From positions 1 through 40,306 of the forward strand of contig USEX01000011.1 of NCBI GenBank assembly GCA_900553755.1: a stretch of 40,306 bases of DNA. Direction: 5' to 3'. Below, piece by piece: positions 23,717-31,319 of this stretch (position 1 is the first letter of the stretch; every line of letters starts with the position of its first letter). The position numbers and the translations under genes were made by a program. This stretch comes from an uncultured Clostridium sp. Lineage in GTDB: Bacteria; Bacillota; Clostridia; TANB77; CAG-508. The notes beneath the pieces were generated by a model, which worked only from the letters and a program-made list of their open reading frames with translations, made no database searches and was not told where the DNA came from.

Positions 23717-25333
23717 ATGCCAAGTTGTTTAGGATTGTATATAGACAAAAACATAATTAAATATGCAAAAGTATCTAGAGACAAAACTTCTACTAAAGTA
23801 GAAGCTTTTGGTGTAGAAGTATATTCAGAACTTATACCAACAATAAATAAAATAGTAGAAGAAACATTTAGCTTTAAAGTGCCAATAAGCGTAAACTTAA
23901 GTGATGAAATGTATAACTATTTCTATATGTCTGATTTGTTGAATAAAAAAGATTTGGACAAGGCAATTAAAACAGAATTTGAATCATTTTGTTATGAAAA
24001 AGGGTATAATCCTAACGCACTAGAGTCAAGATATGCACTAGTTAATGATGTAGAAGACAAAGAAAAAATTAGGGTTATTCATACATCTGTAGACAAAATT
24101 AAATTAAATAAAATATTTGCCGATTTTGAAGGAAAAAAAGTAACAACAGTTAGCCCTTTATCAATAAGTATAGCTAATATAGCTCCACTAACTGATAAAG
24201 AAAACATATTAATAGTAAATATAGAAAGCTCAACTACAGTTACTACAGTTACAGGTCAAAAGGTTTATAGCATAAACAAAATAGATGATGGTATGGAGGA
24301 AATATTAGATGCTATAGAACAAAAAGAAAACTCATATAAAAAAGCATACGATATTTGTAAAAATACCACAATTTATACGATGCAAGGGAAAGAATTACAA
24401 GATTCAGAAAATGAATATTTAAGTGATATAGTTCCTACATTGTATAAAATAGCATCACAGATAAAACAAATAATAACTGATTCTTTAATAAAAATAAACA
24501 AAGTATATTTAACGGGATTAGGTACAGCAATAAATAATATTGACTTATATTTTGAAGAATTATTGAATAATGCAAAATGTGAAATATTGAAGCCATTCTT
24601 TATAGAAGATACACCAAGAATAAATATAAAAGATTATATAGAAGTAAACTCAGCTATAGCTTTAGCCTTACAGGGGTTATCTTATGGAATTAAGAATATT
24701 AACTTCAGCAAGCAAAAGGCACTTCCTGAATGGTTAACAATTTCTAGCAAAGATTCAAATAAAGGAAATAAAGATGGAATAATATCAAAATTAAATAACA
24801 TAAGCATTTCAAAGACTCAGGTTACTAAATGGGTTAGAAGATTATTCGCAATAGGAGTTGCAACTTTAGTAGTTTATTCTGGATTTGCAATATTTATTAA
24901 TTTGCAAATATCTAATAAAGAAGACGATATAAAGCAATTAACTGATTTTACAAATGCACAAATAGCACTTATAAAAAATGATGTAAACAATATAAACAGT
25001 AAAACTAGTGAATACACTACGATGAAGAAAAACTTAGAAAATGCGACCGATTCATTATCAGAAAAGTTGTCTTATAAAAATACAATACCAGTATTATTAA
25101 GTGAATTAGTAGGAATAATACCACAAGAAGTGCAAATTACATCAATAGAAAATACAACGGGAAGAAAAATAGTAATACATGTTCAATCAAGAAAATATGA
25201 GCAACTAGGATATTTTAAAGCAAAAATAAGATCAGAAGGAATACTTGCACCAGATACGATAGTATCTTCGGATGCTTATAATGACAGTGGTAGTGGTGTT
25301 ATTAAAATAGTAATCGAAGGAGAGTTGCCATGA
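23717..25333 (+). CDS. PilM-PilN fusion protein of the type IV pilus platform
   Basis: The 538-residue protein combines two usually separate subunits. Residues 1-~320 look like PilM, the actin-like cytoplasmic protein (GLYIDKNIIKYAKV at the start, VYLTGLGTAINNIDLYFEELLN near 275, IEVNSAIALALQGL near the end). Residues ~375-394 are one membrane helix (LFAIGVATLVVYSGFAIFI). A coiled coil (~398-455) and a PilN-like ferredoxin-type domain (~458-538: IPVLLSELVGIIPQEVQITSIE) follow. Separate PilN proteins bind PilM through an N-terminal INLLP-like peptide; here N327-I-N-F330 sits exactly at the join and may be that peptide, now tethered. GAGGGG precedes the ATG. The stop overlaps the next start (ATGA). 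Confidence 0.83.
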   Translation: MPSCLGLYIDKNIIKYAKVSRDKTSTKVEAFGVEVYSELIPTINKIVEETFSFKVPISVNLSDEMYNYFYMSDLLNKKDLDKAIKTEFESFCYEKGYNPNALESRYALVNDVEDKEKIRVIHTSVDKIKLNKIFADFEGKKVTTVSPLSISIANIAPLTDKENILIVNIESSTTVTTVTGQKVYSINKIDDGMEEILDAIEQKENSYKKAYDICKNTTIYTMQGKELQDSENEYLSDIVPTLYKIASQIKQIITDSLIKINKVYLTGLGTAINNIDLYFEELLNNAKCEILKPFFIEDTPRINIKDYIEVNSAIALALQGLSYGIKNINFSKQKALPEWLTISSKDSNKGNKDGIISKLNNISISKTQVTKWVRRLFAIGVATLVVYSGFAIFINLQISNKEDDIKQLTDFTNAQIALIKNDVNNINSKTSEYTTMKKNLENATDSLSEKLSYKNTIPVLLSELVGIIPQEVQITSIENTTGRKIVIHVQSRKYEQLGYFKAKIRSEGILAPDTIVSSDAYNDSGSGVIKIVIEGELP

Positions 25334-26043
25334 AAAACTTATTAATGACGGTATTTACACTTCTAATTATAATTCTAATAGCACTAGTAATGGTTAATGG
25401 AATTAAGATAGGAAAGCTTGAAATATTAAGTATATCAAGCATAGTACAAAGAAATGACGACTTAACCAAAATGATAGATGATGCTAATAATTTGAATAAT
25501 GTAACTTATAGAAGCACATTAGATTCTTTACAAACAGCAACAAAACAATTAGCAGCAGCTAAATCAAGCTATTTGAATATAGCAAGTGTAAGTACTGAAG
25601 AAGAAATAAAAGAAGCAAATCAAGAATCATCGTATGCAAGAGAATACCTTTGGAGCAGAATTGGAAATCATGCTACTTCAAAAGGAGTAAATGTAAAAAT
25701 TGTAGCAACTACATTAGGAGTTGGTGATAAAAACAATTTGTCATTTACAGTAACTGGAAGCTATATAGGAATTAGAAACTTTGTATATGCATTGGAAAAT
25801 GATTCAAAATTAAATTTTAAAATAGAAGGCTTTAAATTATCATTAGGAAACAGCGATGAAAGCTTAGTTGGTGAATTTACAGTAAAAGATATAGGAATAA
25901 AGCCAGAGCAAACAACGGAGCAGCCAACAACAAGCAGTAGCACAAGCAACACAAGTGGAACAACCACAAGTGATATAAATACAAATACAACAACAGATAA
26001 TCAGCAAAGTGTAAATACAAACACAACAGAAAATAATCAGTAA
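25330..26043 (+). CDS. PilO-like pilus platform protein
   Basis: The 237-residue protein has an N-terminal membrane helix (residues 4-22), a coiled coil (~30-75), and an extracytoplasmic domain of about 90 residues. That domain has WSRIGNHATSKGVNVKIVATTLG and LSFTVTGSYIGIRNFVYALEN, close to the PilO pattern (a long helix, then a ferredoxin-like fold built of strands and a helix starting IRNF). The last ~45 residues are a Thr/Ser/Asn/Gln-rich tail, probably disordered. Position directly after the PilM-PilN fusion, with a 4-base overlap, supports PilO. PilO pairs with PilN to form the ring above the membrane. Confidence 0.76.
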   Translation: MKNLLMTVFTLLIIILIALVMVNGIKIGKLEILSISSIVQRNDDLTKMIDDANNLNNVTYRSTLDSLQTATKQLAAAKSSYLNIASVSTEEEIKEANQESSYAREYLWSRIGNHATSKGVNVKIVATTLGVGDKNNLSFTVTGSYIGIRNFVYALENDSKLNFKIEGFKLSLGNSDESLVGEFTVKDIGIKPEQTTEQPTTSSSTSNTSGTTTSDINTNTTTDNQQSVNTNTTENNQ

Positions 26044-26072
26044 TGGATATTAATTAGGGAGGAGCAAATATA

Positions 26073-26495
26073 ATGAAAGCAGTTTTAAAAGAAATTACAA
26101 TTATACTTTTATTGTGTTTAGCAATATGCTTAGTATTAGCGGTAATATTTTATAATTACATTCCAGTTAATAAAGTAATACCAAGCAATGTAGAAGCATA
26201 CCAAACTTCAGAAACAATAAAAAATGAAGTTAATGAAGAAATAGTAGAATATCCAAAACAAAATATAGTATTTGAAATTACAGATTCAGACCTAACTTTG
26301 TATAAGCAAACAAAGAGTTATGTTCCAGGAAAGTCAAATCCATTTAAGGATTTAGGAAGTGGCACAAGCAATTCAGAAAATAATACAAATACTGAAAATG
26401 GAAATTCTGATAATTCAAATACAACAGGAAATGTATCTAACAATGACAACACGAATTCAACACAAAACTACTTTAAAGATACAGATTTAAAATAA
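26073..26495 (+). CDS. Small single-pass membrane protein in PilP position
   Basis: I do not recognise the family with certainty. The 140-residue protein has one membrane helix (residues 8-30) and a short extracytoplasmic part with SYVPGKSNPFKDLGSG. It ends in an Asn/Ser/Thr-rich tail of about 40 residues like that of the PilO-like neighbour. Its place after pilO is where pilP lies in Gram-negative operons, and the GKSNPF segment recalls the R-D-P-F motif of PilP and GspC proteins. PilP contacts the secretin, which this organism should lack, so a different role at the cell wall is likely. This comparison is inference. GGAGGAG precedes the ATG. Confidence 0.68.
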   Translation: MKAVLKEITIILLLCLAICLVLAVIFYNYIPVNKVIPSNVEAYQTSETIKNEVNEEIVEYPKQNIVFEITDSDLTLYKQTKSYVPGKSNPFKDLGSGTSNSENNTNTENGNSDNSNTTGNVSNNDNTNSTQNYFKDTDLK

Positions 26496-26558
26496 TTAAT
26501 TTAGGTTATATTTAATAATAAATATATATAACAAAAACACGAGAAGGAGGAATTTTAT

Positions 26559-26774
26559 ATGTTTAAGAAAGAAAAGGGTATTACATTAGTAGCTTTAGTT
26601 GTTACTATAGTTGTATTATTAATACTAGCAGGTGTAGCCTTAAGCTTAGTAATAGGTAATCAAGGTATCTTAACAAGAACTAAAGCAGCAGCTACAAACT
26701 ACACAAACGCAGCTGCAGAAGAGAAAACACAATTAACAAATCTAGAAACATATATGAACAATATTAACTATTAA
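26559..26774 (+). CDS. Very short type IV pilin (likely major subunit)
   Basis: The 71-residue precursor has a class III leader MFKKEKG and the processing site G-I, followed by ITLVALVVTIVVLLILAG. Residue +5 of the mature chain (I-T-L-V-A) is Ala, not the Glu that nearly all type IV pilins keep. The mature protein would be 64 residues: a hydrophobic helix, a short amphipathic continuation (NYTNAAAEEKTQLTNLETYMNNINY) and no globular beta domain or Cys pair. Its place between the assembly-platform genes and the peptidase, with the strongest RBS (AAGGAGG) in the cluster and a hairpin directly after it, fits a major pilin. The same N-terminal sequence recurs at 39550. Confidence 0.82.
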   Translation: MFKKEKGITLVALVVTIVVLLILAGVALSLVIGNQGILTRTKAAATNYTNAAAEEKTQLTNLETYMNNINY

Positions 26775-26784
26775 TAATATTTAC

Positions 26785-26825
26785 GGGTTACCTAATATGG
26801 TATAATATTTGGTAACCCACTTTTA
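26785..26825 (+). terminator. Hairpin between pilin gene and prepilin peptidase gene (partial terminator)
   Basis: GGGTTACC (26785-26792) and GGTAACCC (26811-26818) pair perfectly. AATAT/ATATT inside extends the stem to 13 bp with one T-T mismatch. CACTTTT follows, a short T tract. Such a structure can let the pilin transcript be abundant and the downstream one scarce, or protect the pilin mRNA 3' end. Confidence 0.68.
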
Positions 26826-26839
26826 AAATTAGGAGAAAT

Positions 26840-27655
26840 ATGGAAGCAATTATATATTTATATATTTTTTTAATAGGCACAGTATTTGGAAGCTTTTTTA
26901 CGTTAGCAGTATATAGAATACCATTAGGCAAAGATATAACACATACAAGATCATATTGCCCTAACTGCAATCATAAATTAAGCTTTTTAGACATGATTCC
27001 AATATTTAGCTATATCTTCCTAGGAGGAAAATGCAGATATTGCCATAAAAAAATAAGAATAAGGTATTTATTATTAGAAGTATTATCAGGAGTAGTATTC
27101 ACACTATTTGCAGCATCTATAAATTTCAACATATATAATATGGAAATATCAAAAATAATATATTGTATTTGTGGTTTATTGTACATAGCTGGCTTGTTTA
27201 TTATAGCTGGAATAGATAAAGAAAAAATGCAAATAAGAAATGGAGTATTACTATACGCAATAATAGTTGAAGCAGCGTATATCATATATCTATATGTATT
27301 AGAAAAACAAGGTATGTATAGATATGTTATATACTTATTTGTGGTTGTAATTTTAACATTAATAAATAATCTCTATTTTTCTAAAAAAGCAAAAAATAAT
27401 TATACACTACAAATAATAATTTTAGCATTCATAATGCTTACTTTTACATATGAAGCATGTACTATTTTAACAATTACATGCACCATACTAGCAATAGCTA
27501 TTCAATTAATATCTACTTCGATAGCTAAAATAAAGCAGAAGAAAATTAGGGTAAATGATACTGAAGAGTATAAAATTCCAATAGGATTTTATCTATGTGT
27601 TAGCAATATAATAATGTTAATAATAACTAATATGCAAATTTTTTATAGAGGTTAA
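26840..27655 (+). CDS. Prepilin peptidase (PilD family), second catalytic Asp not visible
   Basis: PilD-type enzymes cut the leader of pilins at the G-[FI] site and methylate the new end. The 271-residue protein has the N-terminal domain with VFGSFFTLAVYRIPLG and two CxxC pairs (C40/C43, C65/C68), flanking LSFLDMIPIFSYIFLGGKC as in full-length PilD. The first aspartate appears as D126 in IAGIDKEKMQIRNG. The expected GxGD motif with the second Asp, normally 50-60 residues later before a membrane helix, is replaced by KKAKNNYTLQIII. The closing IPIGFYLCVSNII matches the IPFGPFL end of the family. Either activity is altered or the alignment is misjudged. AGGAG precedes the ATG. Confidence 0.85.
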   Translation: MEAIIYLYIFLIGTVFGSFFTLAVYRIPLGKDITHTRSYCPNCNHKLSFLDMIPIFSYIFLGGKCRYCHKKIRIRYLLLEVLSGVVFTLFAASINFNIYNMEISKIIYCICGLLYIAGLFIIAGIDKEKMQIRNGVLLYAIIVEAAYIIYLYVLEKQGMYRYVIYLFVVVILTLINNLYFSKKAKNNYTLQIIILAFIMLTFTYEACTILTITCTILAIAIQLISTSIAKIKQKKIRVNDTEEYKIPIGFYLCVSNIIMLIITNMQIFYRG

Positions 27656-27656
27656 T

Positions 27657-28058
27657 ATGCAAAAGAAATTTTTAAAAGATAATAAAGGTGTAACAGGAAT
27701 AGATTTAGCAGTAGCCGTAACAATTATAATTGTGTTTGCGGGATTAATTGCTACGATTATGTATAATTTATATCTTACTAATTTAGAAATATTAAAAAGT
27801 GCTAATGCTAGTGCATATGCAACTATAATTTTAGAAAAAGTGGATGAAAAAGCATTTGAAGATATAACAGATGACTTTGTAACTAATTTAATAAATAATA
27901 ATGAACTGTCAATAGACGATTCTTATAATGTAGAGTTTAGCAAAACTGATACAAATGAATTATTAAAAGTAGTCAATTTGAAAATAACTTATACAGTAAA
28001 TAACAAAGAAAAAAATTTAACATTAAACAAATTGAAAGTTAAAGAAGTAGGAGAATAG
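27657..28058 (+). CDS. Pseudopilin with Asp at +5
   Basis: The 133-residue protein has a class III leader MQKKFLKDNKG, cut before VTGIDLAVAVTIIIVFAGLIATIMYNLYL. Mature residue +5 is Asp. The remaining ~85 residues contain two or three beta strands (YNVEFSKTDTNELLKVVNLKITYTVNNKEKNLTLNKLKVKEV), as in minor pilins of the PilV/GspI type. It starts two bases after the peptidase stop. Minor pilins cap or prime the fibre. The family level is secure; exact type is not. Confidence 0.78.
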   Translation: MQKKFLKDNKGVTGIDLAVAVTIIIVFAGLIATIMYNLYLTNLEILKSANASAYATIILEKVDEKAFEDITDDFVTNLINNNELSIDDSYNVEFSKTDTNELLKVVNLKITYTVNNKEKNLTLNKLKVKEVGE

Positions 28059-28060
28059 GT

Positions 28061-28525
28061 GTGAAAAAGTTTAAATCAGATAAAGGTATAACCTTACTTG
28101 CGTTATCAATTTATATAATTGCAATATCATTAATTTTAGGGCTATTAGCCACGCTTAATAACTTTTTTTCAAACAATATAAAAGTGGTAAGAGATTCATC
28201 TAAATATGCCACTTCTTTCGATAAGTTTAATAGTTTTTTTGTAGAAGATGTAAAAAATAGTAAAAATGCAAAAATAGAAGCAAATGATAATAATATAACA
28301 ATTACTTTTGACAATGGTTCAACTTACTTTTATAAAGATAATGATGGAGGATTGTATAGAGGGAAGGTAAAAATTGCCAGTAGTGTAACTAATTTTACTG
28401 CTACATCTAAAACAGTTGTAATAAATAATACAGAAAAAGAAATAATAACTATAGATATAGCAATAGGAGATAATGGCAAAAATACCTTTAGCAAAAAGAT
28501 AGATTATACATTGAAGTATTGGTAA
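28061..28525 (+). CDS. Pseudopilin (PilW/GspJ-like)
   Basis: The 154-residue protein has a leader MKKFKSDKG before ITLLALSIYIIAISLILGLLATLNNFF, with Ala at +5. The rest is a beta-rich domain with GSTYFYKDNDGGLYRGKVKIASSVTNFTATSKTVVIN. That order (residues forming a strand, then LYR, then a calculated value-like strand) is typical of the C-terminal part of PilW/GspJ minor pilins. The start is GTG with AGGAGA about 8 bases upstream. The gene begins two bases after the previous stop, so the two pseudopilins are probably made together. Confidence 0.76.
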   Translation: MKKFKSDKGITLLALSIYIIAISLILGLLATLNNFFSNNIKVVRDSSKYATSFDKFNSFFVEDVKNSKNAKIEANDNNITITFDNGSTYFYKDNDGGLYRGKVKIASSVTNFTATSKTVVINNTEKEIITIDIAIGDNGKNTFSKKIDYTLKYW

Positions 28526-28554
28526 AGTAATATTAGAATGGAGGTAACTGAAGA

Positions 28555-30168
28555 ATGCAACCTATAGGAATAGAACTTGTAAAAAAAGGTGTGGTAACTG
28601 AAGCTGATATAAACAAAGCTCTTGATTACCAAAAAGCACATCCAAATAAAAAAATTGGAGATATAATTAAAGAATTAGGACTTTGCGACCCAACAGTATT
28701 AATAAATGCAATGGGAGAAATTTTAAATGAAAAAGCCATAAATCTAGGTCTAGCTGATGTACAGGTAGATTTATTAGACTATATGTCTTTAGATGTAGCT
28801 AAACAAAATAAAGTAATACCTTTTGCTGTTGAATCAGGTAAAATTAAAGTATGTTTTTCAGATTTAACAAATAAAAGAAAAGTAGAGAATGTAAGATTAC
28901 TACTTTTGAATAAAGGGTTGATTATGGACAAATATATTACTTTTGATAGTAATATAGAATCTATATTAAACTCATTAGAAGGTACTGCATCTGATGATAT
29001 AGATACAAGTGCCGATATTTCAGGATTATTAGACTCTATTATAAAAACGGCTATGGAAAAAAGAGCCAGCGATATTCATATAGAGCCAATGGAAAACGAA
29101 GTAAGAGTAAGATACAGAATAGATGGTCATTTAACTACAATGGCAGATATAGATAAAGAAAAACAAACTCAACTAATAGGTAGATTAAAGGCTATTTCAA
29201 ATATGCATCAGGAAAAACAAGAGGCACAAGATGGTAGAATATTGATGTATCCAGCTTATAATATCCGTGTATCTTCACAAAAAAATGTGTGGGGAGAAAA
29301 ATTTGTTTTAAGATTATTAAAGAAAAATGTGGATGTACAACAAATATTTGAATTAGGTTTCCCAAGAGATGAAGAATTAGTTAAAAAAAGTTTTGATAAG
29401 AGAAACAGTATAACATTAGTTGCTGCTCCAACTGGAGAAGGTAAAACAACTACACTTTATAGTATAATAGATTTCTTAAATAAGCCAGACATAAACGTTA
29501 CAACAATAGAAGATCCCGTAGAAATAAGAATTCCAGGATTAAACCAAATAGAAATAGATTCAAAAACATCATTTTCAGATTCTTTAAGAACTGTATTAAG
29601 ACAAGACCCTGATATTATACTAGTTGGTGAGATTCGTGATAGAGAAACTGCAGAAATTGCTATGCAAGCAGGGCAAACTGGTCACTATGTGCTTTCAACA
29701 ATCCATACAATAGATAGTATTGAAGTAATTACAAGATTAAGAAAAATGGGTGTATCTGATTATGATATTTCAAGTACTTTGGCAACATCCATGTCACAGA
29801 GGTTGGTAAGAAAAGTATGCCCAAATTGTGCACAAAAAAGAGAATTTACGCAGCAAGAAAAAGAAATAATTAATAATGTTGCAAAAAAATATGGAATAGA
29901 ATATAATTTTGAAGGAAAATACACATACGATATTGTAGGTTGCAAGCATTGCAATGAAACTGGATTCTATGGCAGAATAGGTATATTTGAGGTGTTAAAT
30001 ATAAATGATACAATAAAAGATTTAATAATTAAAGATAGATCAACATTAGAGATTAGAGCAAAAGCTATAGAAGAAGGGTATAGACCTTTAGTAATAGATG
30101 GATTCAATAAAGTATTGGATGGCTATACAACTTTAGAAGAATTAAATTCAAAATTAGGATTATATTAA
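28555..30168 (+). CDS. pilB: Type IV pilus extension ATPase PilB
   Basis: PilB is the hexameric ATPase that drives pilus extension. The 537-residue protein has an N-terminal MshEN/GSPII_E_N-type domain (GIELVKKGVVTEADINKALDYQ, up to ~140). The core has SDIHIEPMENEVRVRYRIDG, Walker A APTGEGKTTTLYS (K297; the usual Ser is Glu), the Asp box TTIEDPVEI, Walker B DPDIILVGEIRDRETAEIAMQAGQTGH, the His box LSTIHTIDSIEVITRL, and a Cys4 zinc site (CPNC...CKHC). GGAGGT precedes the ATG. PilT follows after 28 bases. Confidence 0.95.
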   Translation: MQPIGIELVKKGVVTEADINKALDYQKAHPNKKIGDIIKELGLCDPTVLINAMGEILNEKAINLGLADVQVDLLDYMSLDVAKQNKVIPFAVESGKIKVCFSDLTNKRKVENVRLLLLNKGLIMDKYITFDSNIESILNSLEGTASDDIDTSADISGLLDSIIKTAMEKRASDIHIEPMENEVRVRYRIDGHLTTMADIDKEKQTQLIGRLKAISNMHQEKQEAQDGRILMYPAYNIRVSSQKNVWGEKFVLRLLKKNVDVQQIFELGFPRDEELVKKSFDKRNSITLVAAPTGEGKTTTLYSIIDFLNKPDINVTTIEDPVEIRIPGLNQIEIDSKTSFSDSLRTVLRQDPDIILVGEIRDRETAEIAMQAGQTGHYVLSTIHTIDSIEVITRLRKMGVSDYDISSTLATSMSQRLVRKVCPNCAQKREFTQQEKEIINNVAKKYGIEYNFEGKYTYDIVGCKHCNETGFYGRIGIFEVLNINDTIKDLIIKDRSTLEIRAKAIEEGYRPLVIDGFNKVLDGYTTLEELNSKLGLY

Positions 30169-30196
30169 TTTGATAATTCTAGACGAGGGGGAAAAT

Positions 30197-31306
30197 ATGT
30201 TAGATATAAATCAAGTATTAAGGTCAGCAATAGAAAGAGATGCTTCAGATATACACTTAATAAGTGGAATAAAACCTACATTTAGAGTTGCAAGAGAATT
30301 AGTTCCCTATGAGGGCTGTGATGTATTAACACCAGAAGATATGGCAGATATATATGATTACTTTATAAGAGGAAATGTAGATAAAGATAAAGTTTTTAAA
30401 GAAACAAGAAAATTGGATTCATCTTTTGAATTTGAAGGCCTAAGACTAAGAATAAATATATCATTAGAAGATGATGTTCCAGTTTTCACATTAAGAATAA
30501 TAAAAAATACGTTGCCAACATTCGAACAATTAGGTGTACCAGATATTGTAAGAAGAATGATGTATCAACCACAAGGGTTAGTTCTTGTTACAGGAAAAAC
30601 AAACTCAGGAAAAACTACAACATTAAATGCATTAATTAACGACATAAATGAAAATCAAAATAAAAAAATATTAACTTTGGAAAGCCCAGTTGAGTTCAAG
30701 CATAAATCTAAAAAATCAATAGTAGTACAAAAGGAAGTTGGATTTGGACAAGATACTTTAACCTACAAAGATGGTGTAAAGAACTGTTTAAGAGAGGACT
30801 GCGATATTTTAGTAATAGGGGAGATTAGAGATAGAGAAACAATGGATGCAGCAATAGAAACAGCAGAATCTGGACACTTAGTAATAGGAACATTGCATAC
30901 AAAATCATGTGCAGAAACTGTAGATAGAATGATAAACTTCTATGATATACAAGATCAACAAAGTGTAAAATACTTAATTGCTTCATTATTAAAACTAGTA
31001 ACTTCACAAAGATTATTAAGGCAGAAAGATGGAAAATTAGTATTATTACCAGAAGTTATGGTAGTAGATAACGTAGTAGCAGGAATTATAAGAAAAGAAA
31101 AATTAAGTGTATCCGAAATAGAAGACGCAATACAAAGTTCATCAGCCAATGGAAGCATAGGATTAATAAATTCTATAGCACAATTATTCGTTGATGATAA
31201 GATAACACTTGAACAAGCAAAAGCTCAAATAGAAGAAAAAAATATTGAAACATTAAATAGAACAATAATGCAATTAAAAATAAAAAAAGGAAATAAAATG
31301 ATATAA
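30197..31306 (+). CDS. pilT: Type IV pilus retraction ATPase PilT
   Basis: PilT powers pilus retraction and twitching. The 369-residue protein starts MLDINQVLRSAIERDASDIHLISGIKPTFRV, as PilT does. It has Walker A GKTNSGKTTTL (K139), the Asp box TLESPVEF, Walker B CDILVIGEIRDRETMDAAIETAESGHLVIGTLHT, and the C-terminal LLPEVMVV. It lacks the N-terminal domain and zinc site of PilB. An in-frame TTG at 30170 has no RBS; the ATG at 30197 is preceded by GAGGGG. Having both motors suggests a dynamic pilus rather than a pure secretion device. Confidence 0.94.
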   Translation: MLDINQVLRSAIERDASDIHLISGIKPTFRVARELVPYEGCDVLTPEDMADIYDYFIRGNVDKDKVFKETRKLDSSFEFEGLRLRINISLEDDVPVFTLRIIKNTLPTFEQLGVPDIVRRMMYQPQGLVLVTGKTNSGKTTTLNALINDINENQNKKILTLESPVEFKHKSKKSIVVQKEVGFGQDTLTYKDGVKNCLREDCDILVIGEIRDRETMDAAIETAESGHLVIGTLHTKSCAETVDRMINFYDIQDQQSVKYLIASLLKLVTSQRLLRQKDGKLVLLPEVMVVDNVVAGIIRKEKLSVSEIEDAIQSSSANGSIGLINSIAQLFVDDKITLEQAKAQIEEKNIETLNRTIMQLKIKKGNKMI

Positions 31307-31319
31307 GAAGGAGGAAAAT

